This document shows positions 1-12,402 of a stretch of DNA of 64,000 nucleotides, piece by piece. Each line of letters begins with the position of its first letter. Position 1 is the stretch's first letter. Location: contig NZ_CAJHCR010000001.1 in NCBI RefSeq assembly GCF_904848585.1, forward strand, positions 744,001 to 808,000. Reading direction: 5' to 3'. The stretch is from Paraburkholderia kirstenboschensis (lineage in GTDB: Bacteria; Pseudomonadota; Gammaproteobacteria; Burkholderiales; Burkholderiaceae). The notes beneath the pieces are model-generated. The model ran no database searches. It was given only the letters and a program-made list of their open reading frames with translations, and was not told the DNA's origin. The position numbers were made by a program, and so were the translations under genes.

Positions 1-1021
1 ACGGCGTGTTGTACAAGGTGATGAACACGGCTTTGTCGAGGCCCGGCCACGGCACTTTGATGTCGCCGATCAGGAAAATCTTCGCCACGGTCCAGACGAT
101 CACGACGACGGACACGATGATCCACGGATACCAGCCCTGGCTGCCGCCGATCTTGCCGCGCACTTCGCCGACGCGGTCGATATTGATTGCGAACGCGGGA
201 TCGGCGGCCGGCTTCCACACGCGCAGAAACGCGATCGTCACGATGAGCGACACCATCGACGACAAAACGTCGGTCAGGCTGTAATTGACGTAGTTCGACG
301 CGACGAACTGCGTAAGCGCGAAGCTCGCGCCGGATACCAGCAGCACCGGCCAGATACGCACCATATTGCGAAAGCCGGCATAGACGGCGATCACATAGAA
401 CGGCAACAGCAAGGCGAAAAACGGCAACTGGCGGCCGACCATTTTTGCGAGCGAATCGGCCGGCAAATGTGTGACCGCGCCGAGCACCGTGATCGGCACG
501 CCGAGCGCGCCGAATGCCACCGGCGCCGTGTTGAAAATGAGCGTGAAGGTGAGCGCCTCGAGCGTCGGAAAACCGAGCAGGATCAGCAGCGAACTCGTGA
601 TCGCGACCGGCGTGCCGAAGCCGGAAATTCCCTCCAGCAACGCGCCGAACGAAAAGCCCACCACGACCAGCACCACGCGCCGGTCGTTCGGCAGGTTGTC
701 GATCATCCACATGCGAAAGGCCGCGAAGCGGCCGGAGCGTTGCGCGATGTTGTAGAGCAGGATCGCGGTGAATACGATCCACATGACCGGCCAGCACGCG
801 AACACGACGCCCGCGGCGACTGAGTCGAGCGCGAGCGCCACTGGAAAGCGCCACACGGCAATCGCGACGACGAGGCCGACGATCAGCCCCGCGAGCGACG
901 CCTGCCACGCAGGCCGGCGCGCCCAGCCAAGCAGCAACAGCACGACGATGATCGGCAACGCCGCGACGAGGAACGACGGAAGCAGGGAATTGCCGACCGG
1001 AGTGAGTAGTTGATGAAACAT
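1..1021 (-). CDS. lctP: L-lactate permease (LctP family), 3' end outside window
   Basis: The minus strand reads openly from an ATG at 1021 to the window edge, about 340 residues. The protein is strongly hydrophobic with many membrane segments and carries LctP-family signatures such as EGISGFGTPVA and APVAFGALGVPITVLG. Members are inner-membrane proton symporters for lactate and glycolate of roughly 550 residues, so about 200 C-terminal residues are missing because the window ends. AAGGAG lies 6 bases upstream of the ATG. No lactate dehydrogenase gene is visible on this side, so the substrate rests on family resemblance. Confidence 0.88.
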   Translation of the reverse strand, partial: MFHQLLTPVGNSLLPSFLVAALPIIVVLLLLGWARRPAWQASLAGLIVGLVVAIAVWRFPVALALDSVAAGVVFACWPVMWIVFTAILLYNIAQRSGRFAAFRMWMIDNLPNDRRVVLVVVGFSFGALLEGISGFGTPVAITSSLLILLGFPTLEALTFTLIFNTAPVAFGALGVPITVLGAVTHLPADSLAKMVGRQLPFFALLLPFYVIAVYAGFRNMVRIWPVLLVSGASFALTQFVASNYVNYSLTDVLSSMVSLIVTIAFLRVWKPAADPAFAINIDRVGEVRGKIGGSQGWYPWIIVSVVVIVWTVAKIFLIGDIKVPWPGLDKAVFITLYNTP

Positions 1022-1273
1022 CACGTCTCCTTCGTTGTTGTTCGAAATCGACGCGTGACTGCGAATGACGGGACGCGTCGCTCGTGCAGGACGGATGAGC
1101 GCCGCCCGCGCAGGAAAGCACCGGTCGGCTCGCTTTTAAACGGTTACTGTGTGCGGCTTAACCAAGCATAGAGCCCGAGGCTCTCACGTCAAGAAGGGAA
1201 ACTACGAGAGCAAGCAAGAGCGCATGCCGGCGGCGGGCGCCGGCATCGGTGACTCCGTTGAACATGAGTTCGT

Positions 1274-1801
1274 TCAATGATGGTGGCCATGGCCATGTCC
1301 GCCCGACGACCAGCCGAAGCCGATCGATACGGCCGGACCGTACCAGCCAGGATAGCCGTAACCGTACCAGGGCGGGTAGACCGGAGGCGGATAATAGGCG
1401 GGATAAGCCGGTGCGACGTACACCGGCGGTTGCGCGACCGCATAGGTGGCAGGTGGATACGAAGAGGCTGGCTGCTGCTCGAATTGCTGCCCTTGCGTCG
1501 CTTGCTGCCCGGCCTGTGGGTCACCGGCCACGCCGCCTGCCGTGCCGACCGGCACTTCTCGTTGTGCCGCGCTGGCGGGCACCGTCGCGTAATACGCCGG
1601 GTAGTAGCCCGGATAGTAGCCGTAAGGGTAGTAGCAGCCCGACAGCAGCAGCGCGCCCGCGGCGACGCAAAGGGCGAGCCGGCCGCGGCCTAGGTATCCC
1701 CCGTGGGGAATGTGGTGGCGCATGCAATCAGCCGCACGCCGCGAGGGCAGCGGCGATCGCATGGGAACGGGGTGAAAAGAGTCGATCAGGGGGGACTTCA
1801 T
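1274..1801 (-). CDS. Tyr/Pro/Gly-rich lipoprotein with His-rich tail
   Basis: A 175-residue protein with an N-terminal hydrophobic stretch ending in a lipobox (LLLSGC), so an outer- or inner-membrane lipoprotein is expected. The mature part is low complexity: YYPYGYYPGYYPAYY runs, a Gln-rich linker, repeated YP/PP motifs, and a C-terminal GHGHGHHH that could bind metal. The ATG at 1801 is preferred because CGGAG lies 7 bases upstream. The ATG at 1723 would give a more ordinary signal peptide but has no ribosome-binding site. I do not recognise a named family. It may be a cell-envelope stress lipoprotein, but nothing in the sequence proves a role. Confidence 0.65.
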   Translation of the reverse strand: MKSPLIDSFHPVPMRSPLPSRRAADCMRHHIPHGGYLGRGRLALCVAAGALLLSGCYYPYGYYPGYYPAYYATVPASAAQREVPVGTAGGVAGDPQAGQQATQGQQFEQQPASSYPPATYAVAQPPVYVAPAYPAYYPPPVYPPWYGYGYPGWYGPAVSIGFGWSSGGHGHGHHH

Positions 1802-2055
1802 GACGCGCTCCGGTGTGCAAGCAACTTGCGAGCGACGCAGCCGACGCCTTCGTCGGTACGTCATTGCACGAGCTTACGCTCACGCGGCGCAAAGAGGATT
1901 GCAAAACCGTAACGGCGTATTTCGCCTCGTTGCGGCAGCGCGCCGCGCCACTTCGCGGCGCTCCCTACGGCTTTTCCCGGGGCACGTCTTGTCAGCGGAA
2001 AGCGAGCGGGGCATTGCACCCAGGCTCGCGTTTCACTGCCATGCGGTGGTGAAGG

Positions 2056-2268
2056 CTACTTGCCGACCTGATTGCCGATAACGCCCCCCACGGCCGCGCC
2101 GCCCAGCGTGGAGAGCGCACTGCCGCCAATGACCGCACCCGCCGCGCCACCCACACCCGCGCCGATCGCGGTATCCCGTTGCCGCGTGCTCATCCCCTCG
2201 CACGCCGAAAGGCTCGCGACAACCGTGACGATCACCGCAAGCGAACCCAATTTACGAATCGATTTCAT
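2056..2268 (-). CDS. OsmB-like glycine-zipper lipoprotein
   Basis: A 70-residue lipoprotein. The signal peptide ends in a lipobox (SLSAC), followed by a short polar segment and a glycine zipper (GAGVGGAAGAVIGG, then GGAAVGGVIGNQVGK). This matches the small OsmB/SlyB-type glycine-zipper lipoproteins of the envelope. A GTG at 2277 overlaps the Shine-Dalgarno sequence itself. The ATG at 2268 has GGGAG 8 bases upstream and is the better start. OsmB-type proteins are induced by osmotic or envelope stress in E. coli; that role here is inference. Confidence 0.75.
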   Translation of the reverse strand: MKSIRKLGSLAVIVTVVASLSACEGMSTRQRDTAIGAGVGGAAGAVIGGSALSTLGGAAVGGVIGNQVGK

Positions 2269-2436
2269 GATGCTCACTCCCTTTGTTGTGATTGGAAGCC
2301 GCCTGTCGTTTTACGTTGTTGGATTTGATCTTATCGCTGCGGACGGTTTCCAGATGTATGAGGTTGTCAGCAGAATGACGGTTTCGTAATCAAATGTTTC
2401 CTTCGGCGCAGCATGAGTCGTGCCTGAACGCGGGGC

Positions 2437-2466
2437 GAAAAAAAGCCCGCTGGCGGCGGGCTTTGT
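2437..2466 (-). terminator. Rho-independent terminator of thiC
   Basis: On the minus strand the sequence forms a GC-rich stem (AAGCCCGC/GCGGGCTT) followed directly by a run of seven T. It lies about 70 bases after the thiC stop codon. Confidence 0.85.
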
Positions 2467-2533
2467 GTTGCAAGACGTTGCGCGCGCATCGAAATGCGCG
2501 CGGCTGCCAAAGGCGCAATATCCGCGCGTGGCC

Positions 2534-4477
<1,944 letters not shown>

Positions 4478-4571
4478 TCAAAGCAATGTGGGCCGCTAAG
4501 CAGGAGACGAGACGGAAGTAGTCGGAATTCGCGAGAGATGAGGCATGAAGGCTGGAGTGCGAAATCCGTAC

Positions 4572-4672
4572 GCTTCCCTGCGCTGGCATTATCCAGATCA
4601 GGTTCAAAGGGTATTTCTCACCCACGTGGCACGGACCTCCAACTCCCGTGCAACGCAGGACCCCCGCGTTAG
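4572..4672 (-). promoter_or_regulatory. TPP (THI-box) riboswitch upstream of thiC
   Basis: Reading the minus strand, the leader contains the thi-box blocks in order: a GGGGGTCC-type 5' segment, GTGAGAAATACCC, then GAACCTGATCTGGATAATG and CCAGCGCAGGGAA. These match the conserved pyrophosphate- and pyrimidine-binding helices of the TPP aptamer. About 110 bases separate it from the thiC ATG, enough for a control structure. TPP binding should reduce thiC expression. Confidence 0.95.
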
Positions 4673-4913
4673 CAGCGCACACGATACACCGGGCGGGCGC
4701 CGCTTGGCAACCCGTCTTCAATGCTGTGTGCGATCGGTATAAACGTTATGCGTGAGCCGCCGATCCGCTCTGAGCCACGGGAACGCCCGCATCCGCAGGC
4801 GTGAAAGCGCACGTCTTTGCAGGCCGCCGATCCGCTATTTGCGCACTATGCTTGTATTGACGGGCGCGCCGCATATGACGCGCTGCAGCACTTGCGCCAC
4901 GCGGCCTGTTCGC

Positions 4914-5333
4914 TTACCGCGTGAAATCGTCCGAGGCTTCGGGCTGATACAGGATCTTTTCGAGCTTCAGCACCTTCTCGGCGCCGCTTGGCGGCATGAA
5001 GCGAATCTGCTCGCCGCGTTTCGCGCCGAGAAGCGCCAGGCCGACTGGCGAGAACACATTCAGGCGGCCATGCGCGAAGTCGGCGTCGGGCGGATATACG
5101 ACGGTCCAGGTCATGTGCTCACCGCTGCTTTCGTCGACGAGCGTCGCCTGCGAGTTCATCGTGACCACGTTGGCCGGAATCTCGCGCGAATCGACGATAA
5201 CTGCGCGCTCCAGCACGTCGTCGAGCATGTCGTGCAAACGTGCATCCGCGCCGGGTGCAGCGGCGTGCTTCTCAAGACGGGCGACGTCGAGTTCGGTGAG
5301 GTAACACTGCTTGGTCCTTCTGGTCGTTTTCAC
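4914..5333 (-). CDS. rnk: Rnk-type nucleoside diphosphate kinase regulator (GreA/GreB C-terminal fold)
   Basis: A 139-residue protein with a short N-terminal helical arm (YLTELDVARLEKH) and a GreA/GreB C-terminal domain (VTMNSQATL, VVYPPDADF, NVFSPVGLALLG, KVLKLEKILYQPEA). Rnk proteins bind RNA polymerase but lack the long coiled coil needed for transcript cleavage. I chose the GTG at 5333 because GGAG lies 8 bases upstream and it gives a normal Rnk length. A longer in-frame reading to 5564 adds about 77 low-quality residues and is unlikely. It stands alone, convergent with nothing. Confidence 0.85.
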   Translation of the reverse strand: MKTTRRTKQCYLTELDVARLEKHAAAPGADARLHDMLDDVLERAVIVDSREIPANVVTMNSQATLVDESSGEHMTWTVVYPPDADFAHGRLNVFSPVGLALLGAKRGEQIRFMPPSGAEKVLKLEKILYQPEASDDFTR

Positions 5334-5894
5334 GGCGGCTACTCCAATTCGATCTGCAATCTGGCTGCAATCTGTGTGAGGAAACATCATGCGGATGTGA
5401 TCGGCCCGGCGCCCCGAAAGTCCCCTTGGGGACGACGCGGTTTCAGGCGGGGAAGCGAGCTGCGTCAGGTGGGGCGCCGGGCGGCGAGAAGCGGAAGCGT
5501 TCTTGGCGGAAGCGTTCGCGACGGCTCGCCGGCTGACTGCGGCGCGGACTGCACGCGCGCGCAACCGGTTGCGCGGCGAGGGCGCAAGCGGGTGAGGGCA
5601 CGGGAAGTCGGAGAGCGCATTGAAGGGCCGGCAGTTGTCGAATGAAGATGGACGACGCGCCGCGAAAATCTGGCGAAGACAGCGAGCGGCGCGGTGACTA
5701 AGGGCATGTTAGCACGGCGTCTTTCAGCGACCTTCGAACATTTCACTGCTGTCAGTCGGGCCGCGACAAACGGTAATGCGATGAACGGTGATGCGATGAA
5801 CACGCATGCAAACGTCAGTCAAAAAAATTTGCAGCGGGCTGTCATAACCTGCTGCGCGCATCGACAAACGTGCAGATCCCGACAGGAGCACGTC
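5334..5894. other. Intergenic region between rnk and the DUF1223 operon
   Basis: No convincing gene is seen in these 561 bases. There is a perfect 14-bp palindrome GTCCCCTTGGGGAC at 5420-5433. A minus-strand extended -10 (TGCTAACAT, 5706-5714) could serve rnk with a long leader. Two 15-bp tandem copies of CGGTRATGCGATGAA lie at 5771-5800, about 95 bases before the DUF1223 start. Confidence 0.5.
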
Positions 5895-6743
5895 ATGCAA
5901 TCAATCGTCATGCGCCGCGCACATCGACCATTCGTGCGAGCCATCGTAGTTTTCAGCGCGATAGCGATGTTGTCCGCGAGCGGTCTGGCAAATGCAGCCG
6001 GCACGATGTGTAGCGCGCGCAGTCCCGCACATCGCGTTGCGCTCGTCGAGCTTTACAGCAGCGAAGGGTGCAATAGCTGTCCGCCCGCCGACGCGTGGCT
6101 CAGCCAATGGAAGCACAGCGGTACGACGCAAAGCATCGTGCCTTTGGCGTTGCACGTCGACTACTGGGACAGCCTCGGCTGGACGGACCGCTTCTCGCAG
6201 CACCGCTTCACCGAACGTCAGCAGACGCTCACCGATCTTGCGGGCGGTCACACCATCTACACGCCTGAAGTTTTCGTGGCGGGGCGGGAGTTGCGAAGCT
6301 GGTCGCAACGCGACAGTTTCGAAAGCCGCGTCGGCAAGCTCGTGGCTGAGCCTGCACGAGCGAACGTCGCCCTCGAACTGAAGCCGCAGACGGGCGGCGC
6401 ATTCAACGTCGCGGCACGCTTTGACAGCAAGGCTGCCGATACCGCCGGGCCGCTCGATGCATACGTCGCAGTGTACGAAAACTCGCTGAGCTCGCAGGTC
6501 GGCGCGGGCGAAAACCGCGGAGCGACCTTGCATCACGAACGAGTGGTGCGGCAGTGGATCGGGCCGGTGCCGCTCGTCGGCGGCAATGCGCAAATTAGCC
6601 GCGACATTCATTTCGACGATGCCGATGCCGGGGCCCACAAAAGCGCAAATGCGTCCGCCGATAGATTCGGCGTAGTCGCTTTTGTCGAAAACGCAGCAAC
6701 CGGCGACGTGCTGCAGGTGGCCGAACTGGCCGCCTGCCAGTGA
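5895..6743 (+). CDS. DUF1223 periplasmic thioredoxin-like protein
   Basis: A 282-residue secreted protein. The signal peptide ends near LANAA, followed by the DUF1223 core VALVELYSSEGCNSCPPAD with a CxxC motif in thioredoxin-like position, then HVDYWDSLGW and YTPEVFVAG. The ATG at 5895 is chosen because AGGAG lies 7 bases upstream and the signal peptide begins there; an open reading frame continues upstream but is not signal-like. It is the first gene of a tight same-strand operon with a b-type cytochrome, a molybdopterin oxidoreductase and a Met-rich protein. The CxxC suggests a thiol-redox role in the periplasm; the biochemical function of DUF1223 is not known to me. Confidence 0.85.
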   Translation: MQSIVMRRAHRPFVRAIVVFSAIAMLSASGLANAAGTMCSARSPAHRVALVELYSSEGCNSCPPADAWLSQWKHSGTTQSIVPLALHVDYWDSLGWTDRFSQHRFTERQQTLTDLAGGHTIYTPEVFVAGRELRSWSQRDSFESRVGKLVAEPARANVALELKPQTGGAFNVAARFDSKAADTAGPLDAYVAVYENSLSSQVGAGENRGATLHHERVVRQWIGPVPLVGGNAQISRDIHFDDADAGAHKSANASADRFGVVAFVENAATGDVLQVAELAACQ

Positions 6744-6769
6744 GCGCGGGTCAATCAACGGAGACTCTC

Positions 6770-7408
6770 ATGGCAACGCCTCATGTTGTTCGCGACAGCG
6801 CACCGCCTGCCGCGCCCTCAAGCGGCGTGATACATCCGGTATGGGTGCGCATCACGCATTGGCTCAACGCGCTCGCGGCGATCGTCATGATGCTGTCGGG
6901 CTGGCGCATTTACGACGCGTCGCCGGTCTTTCCCGCGTTTCGTATTCCGACGGAAATCACGCTCGGCGGTTGGCTCGGCGGTGCGTTGCAATGGCATTTC
7001 GCTGCTATGTGGCTGCTGGTTTTCAACGGCCTCGCTTACCTCGCGATGAATCTCGCGACGGGACGCTTCGTCCGCAAGTTTTTGCCGGTCTCGCCGCGCG
7101 CGGTGTTGCACGATTTCATCGCCGCGTTGACCGGCAAGCTGTCGCACGCGGACTTGCGGGTCTACAACGCGGTGCAGAAATTCGCCTACCTGTTCGTCGT
7201 TCTCGATCTGCTCGTGCTCGTGCTGTCGGGGCTCGCGATCTGGAAGTCGGTGCAGTTCCCGCTGCTGCGCGAGCTGATGGGCGGCTACGACAACGCCCGC
7301 ATCGTCCACTTCTGCGCGATGGCGCTGATGGCTGCGTTCATCGTCGTTCATCTGGCGATGGTCGCGCTCGTGCCTCGCTCGCTGCTCGCCATGTTGCGCG
7401 GACGATAA
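6770..7408 (+). CDS. yedZ1: Membrane b-type cytochrome, YedZ1-like
   Basis: A 212-residue integral membrane protein of the cytochrome b561 / Ni-Fe hydrogenase b-type class. It begins VWVRITHWLNALAAIVMMLSGW, has four or five hydrophobic segments, and places His residues in transmembrane positions for haem (RITHW, LQWHF, RIVHFC, FIVVHL). The ATG at 6770 follows GGAG and leaves a 26-base gap after the DUF1223 gene. It is followed by a molybdopterin oxidoreductase, so it probably carries quinol electrons to that periplasmic partner. This cytochrome type is distinct from the ferric-reductase-type MsrQ/YedZ of E. coli. Confidence 0.85.
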   Translation: MATPHVVRDSAPPAAPSSGVIHPVWVRITHWLNALAAIVMMLSGWRIYDASPVFPAFRIPTEITLGGWLGGALQWHFAAMWLLVFNGLAYLAMNLATGRFVRKFLPVSPRAVLHDFIAALTGKLSHADLRVYNAVQKFAYLFVVLDLLVLVLSGLAIWKSVQFPLLRELMGGYDNARIVHFCAMALMAAFIVVHLAMVALVPRSLLAMLRGR

Positions 7409-7440
7409 ATCGTTCGCGTGAATGTTATGGATACCGAATC

Positions 7441-8232
7441 ATGAACAAGCTCATCAAAAACACTGCGGCGAACGCCGCCGGCAAGCTGGACCGTGAGTCG
7501 ATCCTGATCGACGTCAGGCGCGAGCTTTCAATGCCGTCGCGGCGTCTGTTCGGCAAGCAGCTACTGTCGCTTGGCGGTTTGTCGATGCTGACCGGCTGCT
7601 CGTTGACCGACGACGAATCGGTCAACAAGTTTCTCACCGCCGTCTCGCGCCTGAACGACCGCGCGCAAGCCGCGTTGTTCGATCCGAAGCAACTGGCGCC
7701 GACTTACACGGAAGCGCAAATCACGCGGCCGTTTCCGTTCAATGCTTACTACGGTATCGACGAAGTGCCGCAGGTCGACGCTTCCGGCTACAAGCTAAAA
7801 ATCAGCGGCCTCGTGACCGGCCAGCGCGTCTGGAGCTTGCCCGAGTTGTACGCGCTGCCGCACGCGGAGCAGATCACCCGGCATATCTGCGTGGAAGGGT
7901 GGAGCGCGATAGGTCGCTGGGGCGGCACGCCGTTCGGCGATTTTCTGCGTCGCATCGGCGCGGACACGAGTGCGAAGTACGTCGGCTTCAAATGCGCGGA
8001 CGACTACTACGAAAGCATCGACATGCCCACCGCGCTGCATCCGCAGACGCTGCTCACGTTTTCCTACGACGGCGAGCGCCTGCCCGCGAAATACGGCTTC
8101 CCGATGAAGCTGCGCATGCCGACCAAGCTCGGCTACAAGAACCCGAAGCACATTGTAGAGATGTTCGTCACCAACACGTATCCTGGCGGCTATTGGGTCG
8201 ACCAGGGCTACAACTGGTTCGGAGGCTCCTGA
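7441..8232 (+). CDS. yedY1: Tat-exported molybdopterin oxidoreductase, YedY1/MsrP-like
   Basis: A 263-residue sulfite-oxidase-fold protein. The N-terminal export signal has a twin-arginine motif (SRRLFGK, residues 33-39) and a hydrophobic stretch ending in LTGC (Cys53 could be lipidated). The molybdopterin domain follows, with the Mo-ligand cysteine in RHICVEGWSAIGRWGG (Cys150) and a conserved end (KNPKHIVEMFVTN). It lies 32 bases after the cytochrome gene. In Azospira suillum a YedY1-YedZ1 pair reduces methionine sulfoxide in a Met-rich periplasmic protein after hypochlorite exposure, and here a Met-rich protein gene follows directly. General sulfite or nitrogen-oxide reductase activity cannot be excluded from sequence. 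Confidence 0.88.
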   Translation: MNKLIKNTAANAAGKLDRESILIDVRRELSMPSRRLFGKQLLSLGGLSMLTGCSLTDDESVNKFLTAVSRLNDRAQAALFDPKQLAPTYTEAQITRPFPFNAYYGIDEVPQVDASGYKLKISGLVTGQRVWSLPELYALPHAEQITRHICVEGWSAIGRWGGTPFGDFLRRIGADTSAKYVGFKCADDYYESIDMPTALHPQTLLTFSYDGERLPAKYGFPMKLRMPTKLGYKNPKHIVEMFVTNTYPGGYWVDQGYNWFGGS

Positions 8233-8345
8233 CGCGCGCGGGTCGCCGCATGTGCCGCGCGCATGCGCGACCCCGGGCGGCAGAAGCTTCGGAAAAACGC
8301 CGGCTCGAGCCGGTTCGATTGATCCACAACAAACGGAGTTATCCC

Positions 8346-8591
8346 ATGAAGAAATTTGCAATCGCAGCAGTGGCCGTCACCTTTCTGATGAGCGGCGGCG
8401 CCGCGTTCGCGCAGGCAAGCGGCGCGATGTCCAACGATTCGATGTCGCATGATTCGATGTCGAAAGACTCCATGTCCAAGGACAGCATGTCGAAGGACCA
8501 CATGAAGAAGGACACCATGAAGCACGACAAGATGAAAAAAGGCGACGCAACGGGCATGAAGCACGAGGCGTCGGGCGCGATGAGCAACTAG
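8346..8591 (+). CDS. mrpX: Methionine-rich MXKDX pentapeptide-repeat periplasmic protein (MrpX-like)
   Basis: An 81-residue protein with a 22-residue signal peptide ending AAFA. The mature 59 residues hold 10 methionines, eight of them spaced exactly five residues apart in units like DSMSK, DHMKK and DTMKH. There is no Cys or Trp. It fits the small MXKDX repeat family; MrpX in Azospira suillum is a sacrificial methionine scavenger of hypochlorite. The ATG at 8346 follows CGGAG with 8 bases spacing. It is the last gene of the operon and is followed by a clear terminator. The 15-base repeat units could vary in copy number between strains. Confidence 0.88.
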   Translation: MKKFAIAAVAVTFLMSGGAAFAQASGAMSNDSMSHDSMSKDSMSKDSMSKDHMKKDTMKHDKMKKGDATGMKHEASGAMSN

Positions 8592-8701
8592 ACGGCCCAG
8601 CCGTAGCCGCACATCAGCGTGCGTGGTGCGGCTTGCGCCGCACAGCCGGTTTCGATGCACGCTGCATTGAGCGGCGCTTTCGTGCGCAAATAGAGACGCA
8701 A

Positions 8702-8732
8702 AGCCGGGGTGCGGTTAAGCCCCGGTTTTTTG
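8702..8732 (+). terminator. Rho-independent terminator after mrpX
   Basis: The stem GCCGGGG...CCCCGGT with a loop of about 10 bases is followed by six T. It sits about 110 bases after the mrpX stop and closes the operon. Confidence 0.85.
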
Positions 8733-8998
8733 TTGCATGCGCACCAAAAGTTACGATTCTTTCGCATGGCGCCGTGGGCGCTTACTGCATAATGCGATGC
8801 GCGCCATGAATTCGGCGCGTGTCAGCCGCGAATCCACCCGAGCCACCGCTCGGCCGGCGCGGCGTTGCATTACCCGTCTGGCTTTCTCTGTCAGCCAACC
8901 ATAGTCCTTCGCTCCACCACCATGTCTGCCAGCCTCGCCCGTCTGACCGCATCGCCGATGCGGTGTCCGCCGTCCCCTCAGCGGGCGCCTCGAACGGC

Positions 8999-9946
8999 AT
9001 GGACGGGTTGAAACGCATGTCGCTGGAATTTTCAAGCCGTTTTTCGCGTGGTTTCCCGATCCGTTTGCCGCAGTCGCGCAACGGTCAGATCGCGCTCGCG
9101 CTCGGCGTCGTCTATGTGGTGTGGGGCTCGACTTATCTCGCGGTGCACGTCGCGCTAGGCTCGTTTCCGCCGTTGCTGATGTCTGGCTTGCGCAACCTTT
9201 TCGCCGGCGTCGGGCTGTTCGTTTTCGCGGCGCGCCGCAATCCGGTTTGGCCAAGCATGGCGGAGATCCGCAACGCCGGGCTCGTCGGCACGATGCTGGT
9301 CGGGCTGTCGAGCGGCATGCTGGCATACGGCATGCGCACGGTCGGCACGGGCACTGCCGCGGTAATGGTCGCCACCGTGCCGCTCTTTGCGACGGTAATC
9401 GCGGCGGTGGCGGGACGCAAGATCGGCAAAGGCGAGTGGTTCGCGGTTGGGCTCGGGCTCGTCGGTATTGCTATCTTGAGCCATGGCGACAGTGCGCCGG
9501 GTTCGGCGGGCGGCAGCCTCGCGATTCTGTGCGGCGCGCTCTTCTGGGCGGGCGGCGCGCATCTCGCGGGGCGTCTCAAGCTGCCGTCCGACCTGTTCCT
9601 GTCCACGTCGCTGCAGATCGGCCTTGGCGGCGCAATGTCGACCATGGTCGCCTGGGTCTCGGGCGAGCGCATGCTCGAAGTGCATTTCCTGCCGGTGCTC
9701 GCGTTCGTCTATCTGATGCTGATCGGCACCATGGCCGCCTACGTCGCCTACGGTTTTCTGATACGGCATACGAGCCCGATCATTGCGAGCAGTTGCATGT
9801 ACGTGAATCCGGTGGTTGCGGTGGCGCTCGGCGCGTTGCTGCTCGGCGAGCCCGTTACGCATTCGACGGTGATCGCGACCGTCGTGATCCTGGTCAGCGT
9901 GGGGTTGTCTTTCTGGCTTGACTATCGGAAGAAAGCGCTCGCCTGA
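8999..9946 (+). CDS. EamA/DMT-family drug-metabolite exporter
   Basis: A 315-residue inner-membrane protein with two EamA halves and about ten transmembrane segments. Family marks include WGSTYLAVHVAL in the first helix, GLVGIAIL near the middle and NPVVAVALGALLLGEPVT near the end. The substrate is not predictable; relatives export amino acids or metabolites such as threonine or purines. The start is uncertain: ATG 8999 and ATG 9017 are both possible and neither has a strong ribosome-binding site. The 400 bases before it hold only the mrpX terminator and presumably this gene's promoter. Confidence 0.82.
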   Translation: MDGLKRMSLEFSSRFSRGFPIRLPQSRNGQIALALGVVYVVWGSTYLAVHVALGSFPPLLMSGLRNLFAGVGLFVFAARRNPVWPSMAEIRNAGLVGTMLVGLSSGMLAYGMRTVGTGTAAVMVATVPLFATVIAAVAGRKIGKGEWFAVGLGLVGIAILSHGDSAPGSAGGSLAILCGALFWAGGAHLAGRLKLPSDLFLSTSLQIGLGGAMSTMVAWVSGERMLEVHFLPVLAFVYLMLIGTMAAYVAYGFLIRHTSPIIASSCMYVNPVVAVALGALLLGEPVTHSTVIATVVILVSVGLSFWLDYRKKALA

Positions 9947-10006
9947 AGGGCGACGCCTGCGGTTGATGCGGGCAGGGCGCTCCCATGGCCCCACCCAAGT
10001 CGTGCG

Positions 10007-12402
<2,396 letters not shown>

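Noticed and set aside
6682..8232. A 516-codon frame joining the cytochrome and oxidoreductase regions
   Set aside because: Its first 253 codons are a shadow of the cytochrome gene; the real start is the ATG at 7441.
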